Below are positions 44,936-56,861 of a stretch of 62,470 nt of DNA, in pieces (position 1 is the first letter of the stretch; each line of letters begins with the position of its first letter). A model generated the notes under the pieces. The model was not told the DNA's origin and ran no database searches. It saw only the letters and a list, made by a program, of their open reading frames with translations. Location of the stretch: contig NW_026971208.1 in assembly GCF_963678635.1 (NCBI RefSeq), positions 1 to 62,470 of the forward strand, in the 5' to 3' direction. This stretch comes from Symsagittifera roscoffensis. Lineage: Eukaryota > Xenacoelomorpha > Acoela > Convolutidae. The translations under genes and the position numbers were made by a program.

Positions 44936-46039
44936 TATTAGTTGTCTAAGTTTCTTGTTTTTTTTTACAAGAAGCACCTTAGCAACTTTTTTTTCGTGAA
45001 ATTCAAGGAGAATGATGATGAAATATGGATTTCGTTGATATACAAAATTACTTAATTATATAGATAAATTTACAGAAATTGTAACCAACTTCATGTAATT
45101 TGCAATAACTTCTTACAGATTTACTCTGAGACGGACAGAGAAATAAAAGTAAAAGAAGTTGTCAGGCACAAAAAAATTGTGATACTAAATCTTTCTCAGT
45201 GTACAGTCTTACCAGGACAAAGCAAGTGACAAATTTAGATAAGGATTTGTTGGAAATTTCGAACAGTTTTAAAAATTTTCCAAAGAATGAAGTCATAGTG
45301 ATGAAGGAGAACTGAAATTAGTCGTAGCAAGAAAAAAGACAGAAAAAATTAAACATGTTAAAAATAAAAAGAACTTGATAAAGACATCTAATTAGTTTTT
45401 AAAAAAAAATTTTCAGGTTTTTATATTAATTCCAATGAAAGTTTGATTGGACGTTTTTTCAATTTTTTGTGGAAATTTGATATTGTAATCTCTCAAGAAA
45501 TCAATTCAAATTTCATTAACACAGTGGGGAATTACTAATATGCATCTGTCATATAGTCTTGTGATAATTATGTGAAAAAAGATCTGAAAAAGTCATTAAA
45601 ACATTAGTGTAAAGGAGCTGTCATCCTTTATCCAGATAGCCTGGTGAATAAGAGATTAGAAAGAGTATAAAACCAATCAACCAAAAAGAGCTGTCAAGTT
45701 TCCCCTAATATTCCGTGAAGCGGAATAAATAATCTGACAGAGATAATCCCCTTTTGTCAATTTTCTCCAGAGAATCTGAGGGAACACAACTGAGATGAAA
45801 TAAAATTTCAAAAGAATTTTTTTGAAAAAAAATTATTCTACGATATGTTTATTTTTTGTTCAAATACTCTAAGGCAAAAAATGAACTTTGTCGAAAGTTG
45901 CCATCTGACACTTACCATTCAAAAAACTAAAAAGAAGTTGTTTGTTTGCAAAAAATTTTGAAAAATTTTCGAAAAAGCTTCTGAAATTTACCATACCAAA
46001 GTTTTCTAAGAAAAAATAGCCCATACATAACTCAAATCG

Positions 46040-46420
46040 TAGTAGTAGTTAGGTAAAAAGTTTGTGTACCGGCAAACTCGAGCTCCCAAAAAAATTGGGG
46101 CAGCAAAATTTTTTGAAATTTACCATCTTACCATCTCGTATACTAATATATAGTAAACCTATCTTGATACATTGAGTGTCTATTAGTAACAAAAAGAAAA
46201 ATCCATACACTATCCTAATACATGATAGTTTCGGGTGCCGAAAATTTTTCTGAAACTTATCATCTCAAACCTCGTATCTTAAAACATGGCAAATCCTATA
46301 CACTTAATACATAGGAAATCTATGCCCTTTCTAAATACATATGTAGCGGTCCCGGAAACCTTAAAACATTTAGGAACGCCGGCACGACTGCCCGTACCCA
46401 CTTCGGCTCCAACATAAATA
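46040..46420 (+). repeat. Dispersed repeat, copy 2
   Basis: Shares ACCATCTTACCATC, TATCTTGATACATTG and repeated TAATACAT words with 27950-28170. It lies between the Polinton duplication and the BEL/Pao relic. Confidence 0.5.
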
Positions 46421-46439
46421 CTCTTGACTCAATACAGAA

Positions 46440-47682
46440 GTACTCATCAAGCAGTATTCATAGCCTAGTGGTTTCAAAACGCTATACATGAAGTAAAACT
46501 GAAAATTTGAGCTTTTCGATGAGCGGAAATTTCAAAGAATACTTTCAGTGAGTACCCACAATTTTTTTTGGCTGGCCCATTTTCCTCCAGAGTTTTCAAA
46601 GTGTTTTTGTACAACGTTCCTTTGTATGAAAATTTGGCAATTGCATTCTTCGATTCGCCTGAAACGAGAGTTTTGAGATATGTCAGTTTGATATCATCAC
46701 TCTGAGACTTTGCATCAATTGAACCCCAGAAGACGTTTTGAACCGGTGGCATGGGCAACTAAACCATTCAGGCCACTGCAACGGATTTCTTTCGAAAGAA
46801 GACAACTTCCACTCAGGCAATGGACCCTACTGGCTTAGTGTCAAAATTTTAGCTGGATCTTGAATAGTGATTGGTTTAAACCCGGAGAGGTGAGTGGCAC
46901 AGGTTGTTTGAACATTCGATGGTTGTGTGACATGAGGTAGGATGGGATGGAGATGACTGTTGAAGGATCAACAGGATAACGTTAGTTGGTAAACTGGTAG
47001 GAAAAAAAAACAAGCAGCAGACGTATTTGGGATGATAGGTTGTTGATTAATGGGCATTGAGCTTGTCGGGATATTAGACTGATGGAAGCTACTCTGCGTC
47101 AAAGGGTTGTAGTTGTATATGTTGAGAGATACCTGTTCCTGCGGCTCGTATATACTATTTACATATGGATTCGCCCAGAAGACACTTGTATTTGACGTAT
47201 GAGCGACGTTAACACTTGGTTGCATTTAATTGAAAGTTATGAATCATTGTCAAAGCTCAACTGAAAGGCTGTTCAAAACTTGAAAATGACAAGCAATCAG
47301 AAGCAGGGCTCAAACTGTCACTTCGAACAGGTGGCGTGGGCTCAACCATTTTTTGAACTGGCAATTGAGTTTTCACCCAAATTTCGTTTCTCTCTTGCTC
47401 TTTTTGGTTGTCCTGAACAGCCATCGCTAATTTCGACCTGCTCCGACGAAGTGTACCGATTTAAGAAACATCCCCTAGAAAATCAGCTTCTTTGATAGTT
47501 GCTTCAGCAGGTTTTTGACGGTTTTCCTTGACAACCACAACAAGTTCAAGTTGACTCTTCATCGATTGAAGCTGGATTTTTTGCTTCTTCAACCGAAGCT
47601 TAGCCTCTGTCTGGCGTTCAATTTCCTCGCGTCTAACTTTTGCGAGAGCTGCTTTTATTCGACGCTCGCTTGAAGTCATCAA
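46440..47682 (-). pseudogene. BEL/Pao retrotransposon Gag relic
   Basis: On the minus strand the N-terminus starts MMTSSERRIKAALAKVRREE at 47682, a coiled-coil head typical of BEL/Pao Gag. A Pro/Asn/Gln-rich linker follows (including the ORF 46968-47225), then KLSSFERNPLQWPE near 46810-46770 and, in another frame, SIDAKSQSDDIKLTYLKTLV and GESKNAIAKF (46700-46620). These are the conserved capsid blocks of this Gag type. Frameshifts and stops are present, and no pol follows within the window, so it is a 5' fragment. It lies in intron 1 of the protease, in the same orientation as the gene. Confidence 0.72.
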
Positions 47683-47689
47683 TGTATTT

Positions 47690-50640
47690 TAAAATTCTGT
47701 GAAATGGGTTTCTTGGATTAAACGGATTTGTTGGCGTCGGGGGTTGCGCAGTTGCAACATATTCGTCTTCAGTTTCAATTTCAAAGTAATATTCAGCTAG
47801 ATCTAATACATCGTCCTTTTTTGAATGAAAACTTCTCGATAAAACTCCGAGATTTAATAGTTTTAGCAGCTTTATTTGTGTGTATAGACGAAGAATTAAA
47901 TTATCTTTTTTCTCTAAAACTTGTTGTAAACATTTGCTAGCTTTTTCGATAGTTATTTCAAATTTAGCTGGTCTATTTTTCGCACTTATAGAATTTTTAA
48001 ATTTGGCATGCTATTCAAGAAGAACTGTTATAAGTTCTTTCCGGCTAGTTAAGTTTTGTTTAGTTTTTGGGCGATTTCAGGTTCCAGTTTGAACTAGTTT
48101 TTTGCTAAAAACAAACCAATGTAGCGTTGATTGATGGATTTTTTCTAAATTCAAGTCAACTAGCTGCCTTGTTCCGAACTATACGGTCTTTGCTAGATAT
48201 TTACGGCTCTCGATGTCTACGAAACAGATGGACAACAAACTACAAGACTTAACATAAAGATGAAATTAATTTTCATAAAACATAAGATTTGTAATGTCCA
48301 ACAAACATTCCAGATTTTTCGACTGTCGTCAATTGTTAATACAATGTTTATCTACTTTTATTTACCTTATGCCTGGTCGACGGCTTTTAATTTTTTTTGA
48401 TAAGTTCAGACCAATTGGGGGGAGAGGAAACAGTGACGAAAGATTCTTAAAACTTAGATAGCTAAAAATGCCGCCGGATGTTGAATTAGTTTATGTTTAC
48501 GAAATAAATTTTCGTCGTTGGCTTTTGCTTTGGAGATTGTATGTCTGGTCACAATAAATTTTAAAATTCTTATTTCAACTAAATGTCCATAAATTTTCGA
48601 ATTTTTATCACGTTTTACGTACGCCATTGGCTGCTATTTTGTTTTTGTATCCTTTTAACTTTTCTTCTAAATTCTCTGGTGTAAGTGGGCTATATAGTAA
48701 GTGTAAGTGTTTGATCTAAGCTTGCTCAAACAATTATTTATAACATTAGGCCAACATAAAATTTTTCTCTTTTTCAAACTTTTTGAGGAATTGTTTAAAA
48801 GATATTGAACACCCTTTTGTCGGTTATTTCCGTTAAAATTAAAACTTAAGCATGCAACTGTTTCAAATGTGTCTTCATGGCGTTTTTGTAGAGTTATTAG
48901 TATTACATTTAGGGAGTGACGTAAAGCATTTGCAAAAGTATTTACACCATTGGTAGGAAATTTTCAATGGCGGCCAATGAGTGGTTGTTTTGTTGTGAAG
49001 TCGTCAAAAGTAGGTGAAAGAAAAAAAACGAGAAAAATATAAATATTTGAACCTTTATCTGAGTGTTTTTGAGGTTCAAGTAAGATTTAGGTTTGGTATT
49101 ATCTAAGTTAACGCGTACGATTTATCGGTTAAACTGCACGGTGTTACGGCGAAACGGTAGTATGCTGCCTAAAACCGGGTGAGCCAAACAATTTTTTTAA
49201 ATTATCCGACCACTGGAGGAAACCGAGGTAAGCATTCACTCAAAAACCTTGATCACACAATTGACACTTTCAACGAAGAAAGAGGCAGGAAGAAAACGGC
49301 GTTTCCGTCTTTTTTTCCACAGTTAACCAAAAAAATACTCAAAGAGTTTGGGAAAAATTGGTTCAATTGTTTTTCGAAAACTTTTTTTTGGAAAATTTTT
49401 TTGAGAGTTTTTTCGCAAATTCTTTTCACTGGGTTCAACATTCTACTAGTGTAAAAAGGCACTGTGTAAAAAAAACTAGGATAAGGCATCTAGTACGGTT
49501 TTAATCGGTTTCTTACACGATTGGCGCGACACCAAAATCTTGTGATTTTTGTTAAAACTCAAATAAAAACAGGAATCGACTTCTTTAAAAAAACTATCGT
49601 TTTCTCTATCTGAGAATTGGTAAAAGGCAAGTCTTTGCAAATTACGTTGCACGGAAATAGCAACGAAATTAAGCGTATCAGGTAAAAAATGGCGGTGATC
49701 ATGCGCTGATTTAGTGATTTATGATTTTTTACAATAAAATTATTTTCAATTCACCCAGTTGAATCAACAGAAACTCAAGTGCAAACCAATTCTGAACCGA
49801 CTAAATATTAGCATTTCAAGTTCTCCCAGGTTTATTTGAGCTTTTTAAGGGCACGATCTGGGCGGGATTAGAACTTACGCCGAATCCGCCGGAACAAACT
49901 GCGGACTGAAAGAGCAATTGATCAAAACTTCCCGCTATCAAAGTATCGATATTTGCTTCCAATATCTAACCAATCTAAACCAGCTCCGAAAAGGCCATAT
50001 TTCTTCGTCTGCTCTTCGTTTTTCAATCTGCTTGCAAAATTAGGTAACAGCCGAGTTTAGTACAGTTTTCACACTGATTATTTCAACTCATGAACATTTT
50101 ACTCAGCCTATTCGAGAAAAGTTACTCCAATGCAAAACTTAAAGGAGATAAAATCTGGCATTTTCAGACCAAGGTTACCTTTGTAAGTCATTAAAACCAA
50201 ATGGAAATATTGATAATTTCATGCAGGTTAGTTTTGATCATTTGCTCCTTGCCTATGTAAAATTTGCCAAAAATCTAAGTAAATCGTGTCCAAAGGGGAC
50301 ATTAAAAATGCATTTTTGAGATTAAAAAACCTTATTTGCGCTTAATTTTGTCCATTTGTGTAGTTCTGAGTTTACTGTGAGATACTTTTTCATACAGTTT
50401 TTACTCTAGTCGCGATTATATGTAAGATTATCCCCCTCAGCTTATGTAGTTTCTTTTATGTGACAAAATTCTTGACTTTTATGCATCTGGAGAAAACACA
50501 ACACTACTTAGCAAAACACAAAAAAAATGCTTATCACTTAGTTTTCATAAATTAAAAAATGCTATCGTGAGCTTTTTTATAATTTTCTGTAAACTTGTAT
50601 GATCAGCATTTTGCCATGTTTGAAAATTGGATGACAAGAC
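47690..50640. other. Noncoding part of intron 1
   Basis: About 3 kb with no supported gene. A tRNA-like stretch on the minus strand near 49855-49925 is too imperfect to call. Confidence 0.5.
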
Positions 50641-50648
50641 GTTTTGGT

Positions 50649-50865
50649 GGCTCTTTTTCCTTTCCCCCCCACCTGCAATTTTTTTACATGTAAATTTGTT
50701 GACGACATTGTCTGATTGTATGAAAAACTACATACAGACTAATAAGGCCACGACAAACATATTTGGTCTTCATACTCAACCTCGTGAAACCACTCGTTAC
50801 ACTAATATATTAAAGCTCGTGTGATGTGGTGGAGGGGGGGGGGGGGGTTGGAAGGAAAAAGAGCC
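50649..50865 (+). mobile_element. hAT-type MITE, copy 2
   Basis: Same family as 30386-30600, with ends GGCTCTTTTTCC and GGAAAAAGAGCC. A perfect 8-bp target duplication, GTTTTGGT, lies at 50641-50648 and 50866-50873. It sits 58 bases downstream of the donor of protease exon 1. Confidence 0.88.
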
Positions 50866-50923
50866 GTTTTGGTCAACCCAGGGTGACATTGAAGACGACG
50901 AAGAATAGATAGCACTCACTCAC

Positions 50924-51164
50924 CGAACTCATCAAGACAGTGTGCGGCCGTGAGAACGTATCTGGAGCTGATGATTGTTCCCCCGCAAATTCCTCTAGGG
51001 CCATTGTAGTCCGCGATCATCTCCAGCTGCACGTAGTAGGGTCTGTTTGGGGCATCATACCCGTTGATTATCGATCGAGTTTCACTCGAAAAATTGCACA
51101 ATATCTCCGACATGAAGCTTGTCAAAAATATCGTTAGAGAAACACAAACTATAGTCAAATTCAT
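50924..51164 (-). CDS. S1 serine protease, exon 1 (signal peptide, catalytic His)
   Basis: First exon of a secreted chymotrypsin-fold protease; with exons 2 and 3 the coding sequence is 756 bases (251 residues plus stop). I chose the ATG at 51164 because it opens a classic signal peptide (MNLTIVCVSLTIFL); an upstream ATG at 51263 would lie inside a MITE. A short propeptide leads to SIINGYDA, the mature N-terminus (I16-I17-N-G). The residue before it is Ser rather than the usual Arg/Lys, so activation would not need a trypsin-like enzyme. ICGGTI and LTAAHC carry the Cys42-Cys58 pair and catalytic His57. The donor is G|GTGAGT, phase 1. The next exon lies 21.4 kb away. Confidence 0.85.
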
Positions 51165-51204
51165 TTCGAACCGTCCAGTTTTTGAAAAAATGAAACCTTT
51201 ATGC

Positions 51205-51400
51205 GGCTCTTTTTGTTTCCCCCATCTGCAAAGTTTTACAAATAAAAATTTTGTGCACATCAATCGATTGTTATGAAAAGTAGCACACGGAACGATAAAG
51301 CCCTAAAAAAATATTTGGTCTTCATAATAAACCTTGTAAAACCACTCGTTACATATAAAATTGATGCTCGTGTGAGGCGGAGGGGGAAATAAAAAGAGCC
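51205..51400 (+). mobile_element. hAT-type MITE, copy 3
   Basis: Ends GGCTCTTTTTG and AAAAAGAGCC, flanked by CTTTATGC and CTTTTTGC (one mismatch). It begins 40 bases upstream of the protease start codon, so it lies in the promoter or 5' untranslated region. Confidence 0.8.
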
Positions 51401-51677
51401 CTTTTTGCGACTGATTTCTTTGATTTTATGTCAGAAAATAAACATGCCTTGACATTTGCCGCCTTTATCTCTTTGCGCGTAATCTATCAACCGGGAAAAC
51501 TATCAAAAATTGCGGTTTGCCAATTAAGTTCGAAGTTTAGAATCATTGTTTTGACTTCGAGTGTATTGATTTCAATATTTATGTTTCAGTCAAATTTTGC
51601 AAAGAACCTACAAAAAAATGGGCCTTTTCCAGTCCCCCCTTTGATTTTTTTTTCTAAAATTCAATATATGGAAATCA

Positions 51678-51888
51678 GGCTGTTTTCCTTTTCCCCCCAC
51701 CTGCAAATTTTTACATGTAAATTTGTTGACTACATTGTCCGATTGTTATGAAAATTTACATACAGACTAATAAGGCCACGACAAACATATTTGGTCTTCA
51801 TACTCCACCTAGTAAAATCACTCGTTACACTGATACATTGAAGGTCGTGTGAGGTGGGGGGGGGGGGGGGGGGGAAGGAAAAAGAGCC
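51678..51888 (+). mobile_element. hAT-type MITE, copy 4
   Basis: Same internal sequence (ACATACAGACTAATAAGGCC). A poly-G run near 51856-51874. The left end is altered (GGCTGTTTTCC) and no clear 8-bp duplication remains. Confidence 0.72.
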
Positions 51889-52172
51889 CATTTTTTACAA
51901 TCTATCTTACATGCAAAATGCCGTGTGAACAACGCTTAAACAGCTTAATTTTGTAATTTTCCGAGGGGGGTGGGAAAGTGGAAAAGAGCCAAAAATTGAT
52001 CAAACTTGACAAAAAGGTAAAAAAAACTGCGGGTTGCAAATAAAGATCAATTTTTGCAATTCCTGTTTTGAAATTGATTCACACAATCGATCTTAGTCCA
52101 TCCTTCAAAAAAAGTGGATACATCACTTTTAACGAGTTTTGATGAAGCTGTAAATCAAAACCGAGGCGTTTC

Positions 52173-52375
52173 AGCTCTTTTTGCCCCCTCCCTGCCCAAG
52201 TTTTCAACAAGTTATTTTTTGTTCTTCTTTTGCTCACATTCCCTGGTCAATTCTTGCAGAAATTGGCGTGCAGACTAATTAGGTTATGGCAAAAACATTT
52301 GGTTTCCAGTTTTCACCTCGTAAAACACCTCTTTACACCATATAAATGAGTGAGGTGGGGGAAATAAAAAAGATC
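52173..52375 (+). mobile_element. hAT-type MITE, copy 5 (diverged)
   Basis: Same layout with GCTCTTTTTGCC at the left and AAATAAAAAAGATCC at the right. An isolated right end, GGGAAAGTGGAAAAGAGCC, also lies at 51971-51989. Confidence 0.6.
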
Positions 52376-55149
52376 CTGTGTTTGTCAACTGATATTGACC
52401 TCCCACACCGAGGTTTTGTTTTATGATCAGACTATTGTAATCGAAATTGGAAGTTTCCCTTACCGCTACGAACAAAATTAGAAAGATAAAACCTTGTCCA
52501 ATCTAAAATTTTGATTGCAGAATTAAGCTTGGCATGATTTTAAGTGTGGAATTCATTCGACTGCCGCCTCCACCGTTAAACCTGAGCAGGATTTTTACGG
52601 GTGGATTTACAAGAATGGAAGAAGACCAGATGTGCTCTAAATATGCTCTAGCGCAGACACCAAAATTTCTGTCCGGACTACAAAATCATACAGTTTTGCC
52701 ATATAAAATAATTCCCCAAAAGAATCGAGATAACAAAAGGAAATCATAACAACATATCACTGCAACCTTATGACTTTATTTGGTTCAGTTATTAGCATCA
52801 AAAAATGACCATGATGAAAGATCAATTATTCTGGAAGCAAAAAAAAACATTTAGGCTAGTTTACTTTTAAAAAAAATTTTTGAGCCAAGGCATTTTTGAA
52901 AAAAAAAATTTCTCAGCTATTTGTCAAACTAACTCCCCTTCCCCACCATTTTTGAACTCCTGAAATTTAGTGATCGGAGGCTATTTAACGTTTCATAATG
53001 ATAGTGGCAATTTGGAAGAAGATCAATGGTAGCCACTTGATGTTTAAGTAGAACAGAGAGTACCCTAGTTGATCATTGGAGGCTATAATGCAAGATTTTG
53101 CAAGAATCATGCTAGATTTCGGTAAAAACAATGCATCTCTTTAAACGATAAAGATAACTGCTTTTAAACATTCTCTGGCTTAAAGCAATATCTTTTAACA
53201 TATGTTTTTTGCGAGGTAAACAATTTTACAGCGGCGAAGACAACCTCTGTAGCGTTTTTGTAGAGAGCTTAGTGGTAACTTAAACAGATACATAAATGAG
53301 AGAGCGAGAAAATTATAACTGCATAAGAAGATGAACATAATAAATTTTCGTGTATATGTGAACACAACTGAAAAAATTATACCAGCTATTGACTCTATTT
53401 ATCAAAACTTTGACATAAAAATCAACTATTCCAATAAAAAATTGTCTGAAACTTCTTACATTACGAACGCAAAAATTGAGCATAAAAATCAAAACTTCTG
53501 AAACTTTTTCAACCTAATTTTCGTACAAACTCATACTCAGAATTGTTTGTACCATAATCAAAATAGATCTCAATAATGTTTTTTTTTGGCGCTCAGATCA
53601 AATTTTTCGGGCGCTGGGAAAGATTTTCGTTTTACGTTATCTTGCGAGAACCTAAAAAAAATCTTCGCACTCTTGCAGGATCCTGTTATATAGACTCGAT
53701 CTGAAAAAGTTTTGCGAGATAACTCACAATTGCAAGGATCTTGCTAGACCTTACTCGATAACTTTACTTTATTGACTAGGGTGCCGGTCATGTTTATCAA
53801 TATCAGTCTTTCTAAAAAGAAAAAAAACAAAGTTTACTTTTGTCTAATTAAGTTTCCTAGTCTGATTTTTGACCGACCGGTATAAATACGCTTTTGCTAT
53901 ATAAATAAAAAAAAGTTTCAAAGAATTTTAAATCAAAAATTATAAAATTCTTCCATATAGTCAGAGCATTTTCTCAAATTGAAAAGATTTCCGCTATTTG
54001 CTAAAGTTCCACTGTTAAAGATCATACACTGAGTCATCATTACACCGCCATCGACAACAAGTTGGTTTTGCTCAAATTTCACCGTGTTATTCTATTACGT
54101 AGGCGTAGTCAAAATGTTTGTCTAAAAAATGAGTGAATTTTTTGCGTATTTGGTTTAACTTTTAATTATTGGTTATATCATTCTGACTGTCACTAAAATC
54201 AGGAAAAAAGGCAAACACAAGAGAAAACCGCAAAAACAGGTGCATCAATTAATTAATTCGGTCTGCCAAAATGCACTTTAAAATTTGTTAGAATAAAAGT
54301 TTTTTCTTCTTGTATATTACACAGTTCACAGTAATTTTTAAGGTTTAGAAAATTTTCCAATTTCGAGGTGGCTAGAAATGTGTTCTGATCCTTTCCAGTA
54401 TTTTGATTGAACTTTAAATTACTGAATTCAGAACGTGTTGTTGATAAAAAAAGTCATTTTCGAATTTCAGAGCAAAGTAAAAAATAGAAAAAAAAGGATA
54501 AGTTTGGGTTCTTAAGTTCTATCCTAAAAACCATAATAGTCATAAGTAGTATATGTGTGAGCCGATCAGGGTGGGGGGTTTGGATGAAGACTTCTAGTTT
54601 CAAGATAGGGTAAAGAGCATCCGGTTTGCAAGCTATGTATTGGCATATGGAATAGAATTCCTATGTATTAAGATAACTTATAGTTTTCCCACTGTATTAA
54701 GATAGGAAGTGGTAAGGTTTCAGTGTGATAGTAGGAGAATGGTAAGAAAAATGGTCTTTTTTTGGTTTTTAGTTTTTTCGCAAAAAAATGCGCGCGCGTT
54801 ATCTAAACGGTGAATATCAGTATTACGTCTAGATTGTGGAATCAAGGTATTTTGTTTTTCGGTTCATGGTAAACCAATGGTAAGACCCACAAAAACTTGG
54901 AACTTTCATCAAAAAATTTGAAAATTTTTCAAAAAACTTCAAAACACGACAAGATTTGATAAAATTTGACCTTTTAATCATTTTTTTAGATAATTTTAGT
55001 TTTTAAACAGTACTGTATCTATCTTAAATTTTGCTGAAGTCCACTGAAATTTCAAAAATTGAGTTTTAAGAGAAAAAAATAAACTACAGAGAAAGTATAT
55101 AAATAATTGCATGGTATATAATTTTACTGCCGTACATTACAGGTTTAAA
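52376..55149. other. Noncoding, repeat debris
   Basis: No supported gene. It includes an inverted copy of the dispersed repeat (54545-54770). The remainder is AT-rich with frequent stops in all frames. Confidence 0.5.
54545..54770 (-). repeat. Dispersed repeat, copy 3 (inverted)
   Basis: TATTAAGATA words and GGTAAGAAAAATGG are the reverse complement of the motifs at 27950-28170 and 46040-46420. Confidence 0.5.
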
Positions 55150-55630
55150 ATACAACTTCAATGGCTTAGTATGAATTTCATCATTAAGTACTTCTCTTTT
55201 CGGGTAAAAGTAACTGGGTCCTTTTTAGGTTTGTTCATATGTTCCGACTAATTGATTGGACAGTCACATCATTTCAAAACAGCGAAATTCTTCTTTGATC
55301 AATCCAGGTTCTCGTTTATCAAGTTTTTCGTTAACAGCGCAGCATGTACGATTTAAAAAATTCTTCTTTGCATCATCTATAAATATGGCTTTACACTCAT
55401 TTCGACTAATTTGTGTTCTTTGAGCTTTCTTCACAGGAAATGTACAATCGTCCCGGTTATCGTCTGCTAATGCTAGATACAAAGAGTCCGTGTCCATCTC
55501 CAAATCCTCGAATTTTTTCTCGTTGCAGTATTTGTGGAAGAAAATGTAGTATAACTCCAACGTTCCAAGTTTGGCATATTGAAGAATGAAAAAGCCTACA
55601 ATCATTAGTTCTATATGTTCAAATGTTGAC

Positions 55631-56861
55631 TTCAACAGTTCTACTTCTTTTATGTCCTTTTTCACAACACTCAAATGCTTGAAAAATTTCTAGTTTATTG
55701 CTTTGTGTGTCTTCTCATGGCCGAGATACCTGATTATTGGGTGTCTAGATCCTTCCATAATTTGATAACTGTACGAGTTGCTACCGAAAAGCTTCATGGT
55801 CTCAGCAACAACTCAGACTCATGTGGATTATCGTCTCCTTCTCGTCGAGCATCAACAACAGCTTGAATAAAGTTGTTGAAACAATTACTTGGTGTGTACT
55901 CAGCAAACCGATATGTTTTTGTACATTGAAGTCCAAGACACACATAGAAGTTCAGAATGGGTGTGATCATTGAGTCATTTTCCCAATTAAAGCTTGAGAA
56001 CAACATTCGTTGAGAGTTTTTCAACAACTAAATTTCTTTGGCATAGTTTTTCTTGTGATTTTCAATTTCAATTTGGCAGACGCCAAAATTTTAATTTTTG
56101 GAGGAAAATTGGAAAATGTAGACTTCAACGCGTCGGTAACTATCAATTCACATTGAGCAAAGCCAAAAAGAGATCCGTTCTTAATTTTTTCAAGTAAGGA
56201 ATCAGAGAGAGGCCTTTTGCAGGGAAAATTTTCTATGTTCTCTCGTCTCAACTCACCCATTTCTCGCCTCATATGCCTTCTTTTAATATCTTGTTCTTAC
56301 AAAAATGGACAGGTTTTTTTGGTCAAATTAGAAGTGATAAAAGTAACCCATATCTTCAAATACTGCTTTACATTGATCTCAGTAGCCATCCACCTGGAAA
56401 TTTTCCATGAAAACAGTCATTTTCCTTCTGCTTTCCGGTTGTGTAAGAACTCTCAATTTTACCGTGTGGTCTCATTTGTTGATAGACGGACATAACCATG
56501 TTCTCGTAATTTCTTGTTCTGTCCTTTCTTGCTTTCAACCGATCAGTTTCAGAGTCATACTCTCATCTTTTTTGTGTAAAGTCCTGTGGGCATCTCTTAG
56601 CACAGTGAGAATGAATATAATTGGCTAGCGTCAATTCCAACTATTGTCTTGCAATTGTTTTAGGAGTTACGAATATAAGTTTGATCGAGAACAGTTTTCC
56701 GCGTCAAAACTATCGATGGACCACAAGTCATGTCTTCTCTAATTTTCTCACATAAATTCTCAGCACCTTTAAAGAACATGCAGATTTGTGATTTGTCGAT
56801 TCGTGTAAGCAGTTTTTTCCAAGATTTAGACCCGTGCATACCAGTTTCAACATGTCAATCA
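55631..56861 (-). repeat. Internal pPolB duplication, downstream copy
   Basis: Corresponds to 56862-58168. It begins at the block MLKLVCTGLNLG and runs through to VVKKDIKEVELLK, after which the gene continues normally to motif C. Confidence 0.8.

Larger units (their letters stand above)
34380..45736 (+). mobile_element. Maverick/Polinton (adintovirus-like) remnant, partly duplicated
   Basis: Plus-strand relics in order: unassigned coding fragments, a small membrane-protein-like ORF, packaging ATPase, then a block of integrase, small core-like protein, capsid and adenain-type protease. That block is repeated in tandem. The gene set is that of Polintons, virus-like transposons of animals. Every gene carries stops or frameshifts. 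No terminal inverted repeats or pPolB lie within this stretch; a pPolB relic on the other strand lies 10 kb to the right. Confidence 0.8.
41041..45736 (+). repeat. Tandem duplication unit B (4.70 kb)
   Basis: Second copy of the block at 36359-41040, offset 4682-4696 bases, nearly identical. It abuts unit A without a spacer. Confidence 0.95.

Noticed and set aside
46474-47495. Plus-strand ORFs over the BEL/Pao Gag relic
   Set aside because: They are shadows of the minus-strand Gag frames.
49855-49925. tRNA-like sequence on the minus strand (GTTCTAATCCCGCC, matching acceptor-like ends)
   Set aside because: The D arm and anticodon arm do not fold convincingly, and the B box has a mismatch. At best a tRNA fragment.
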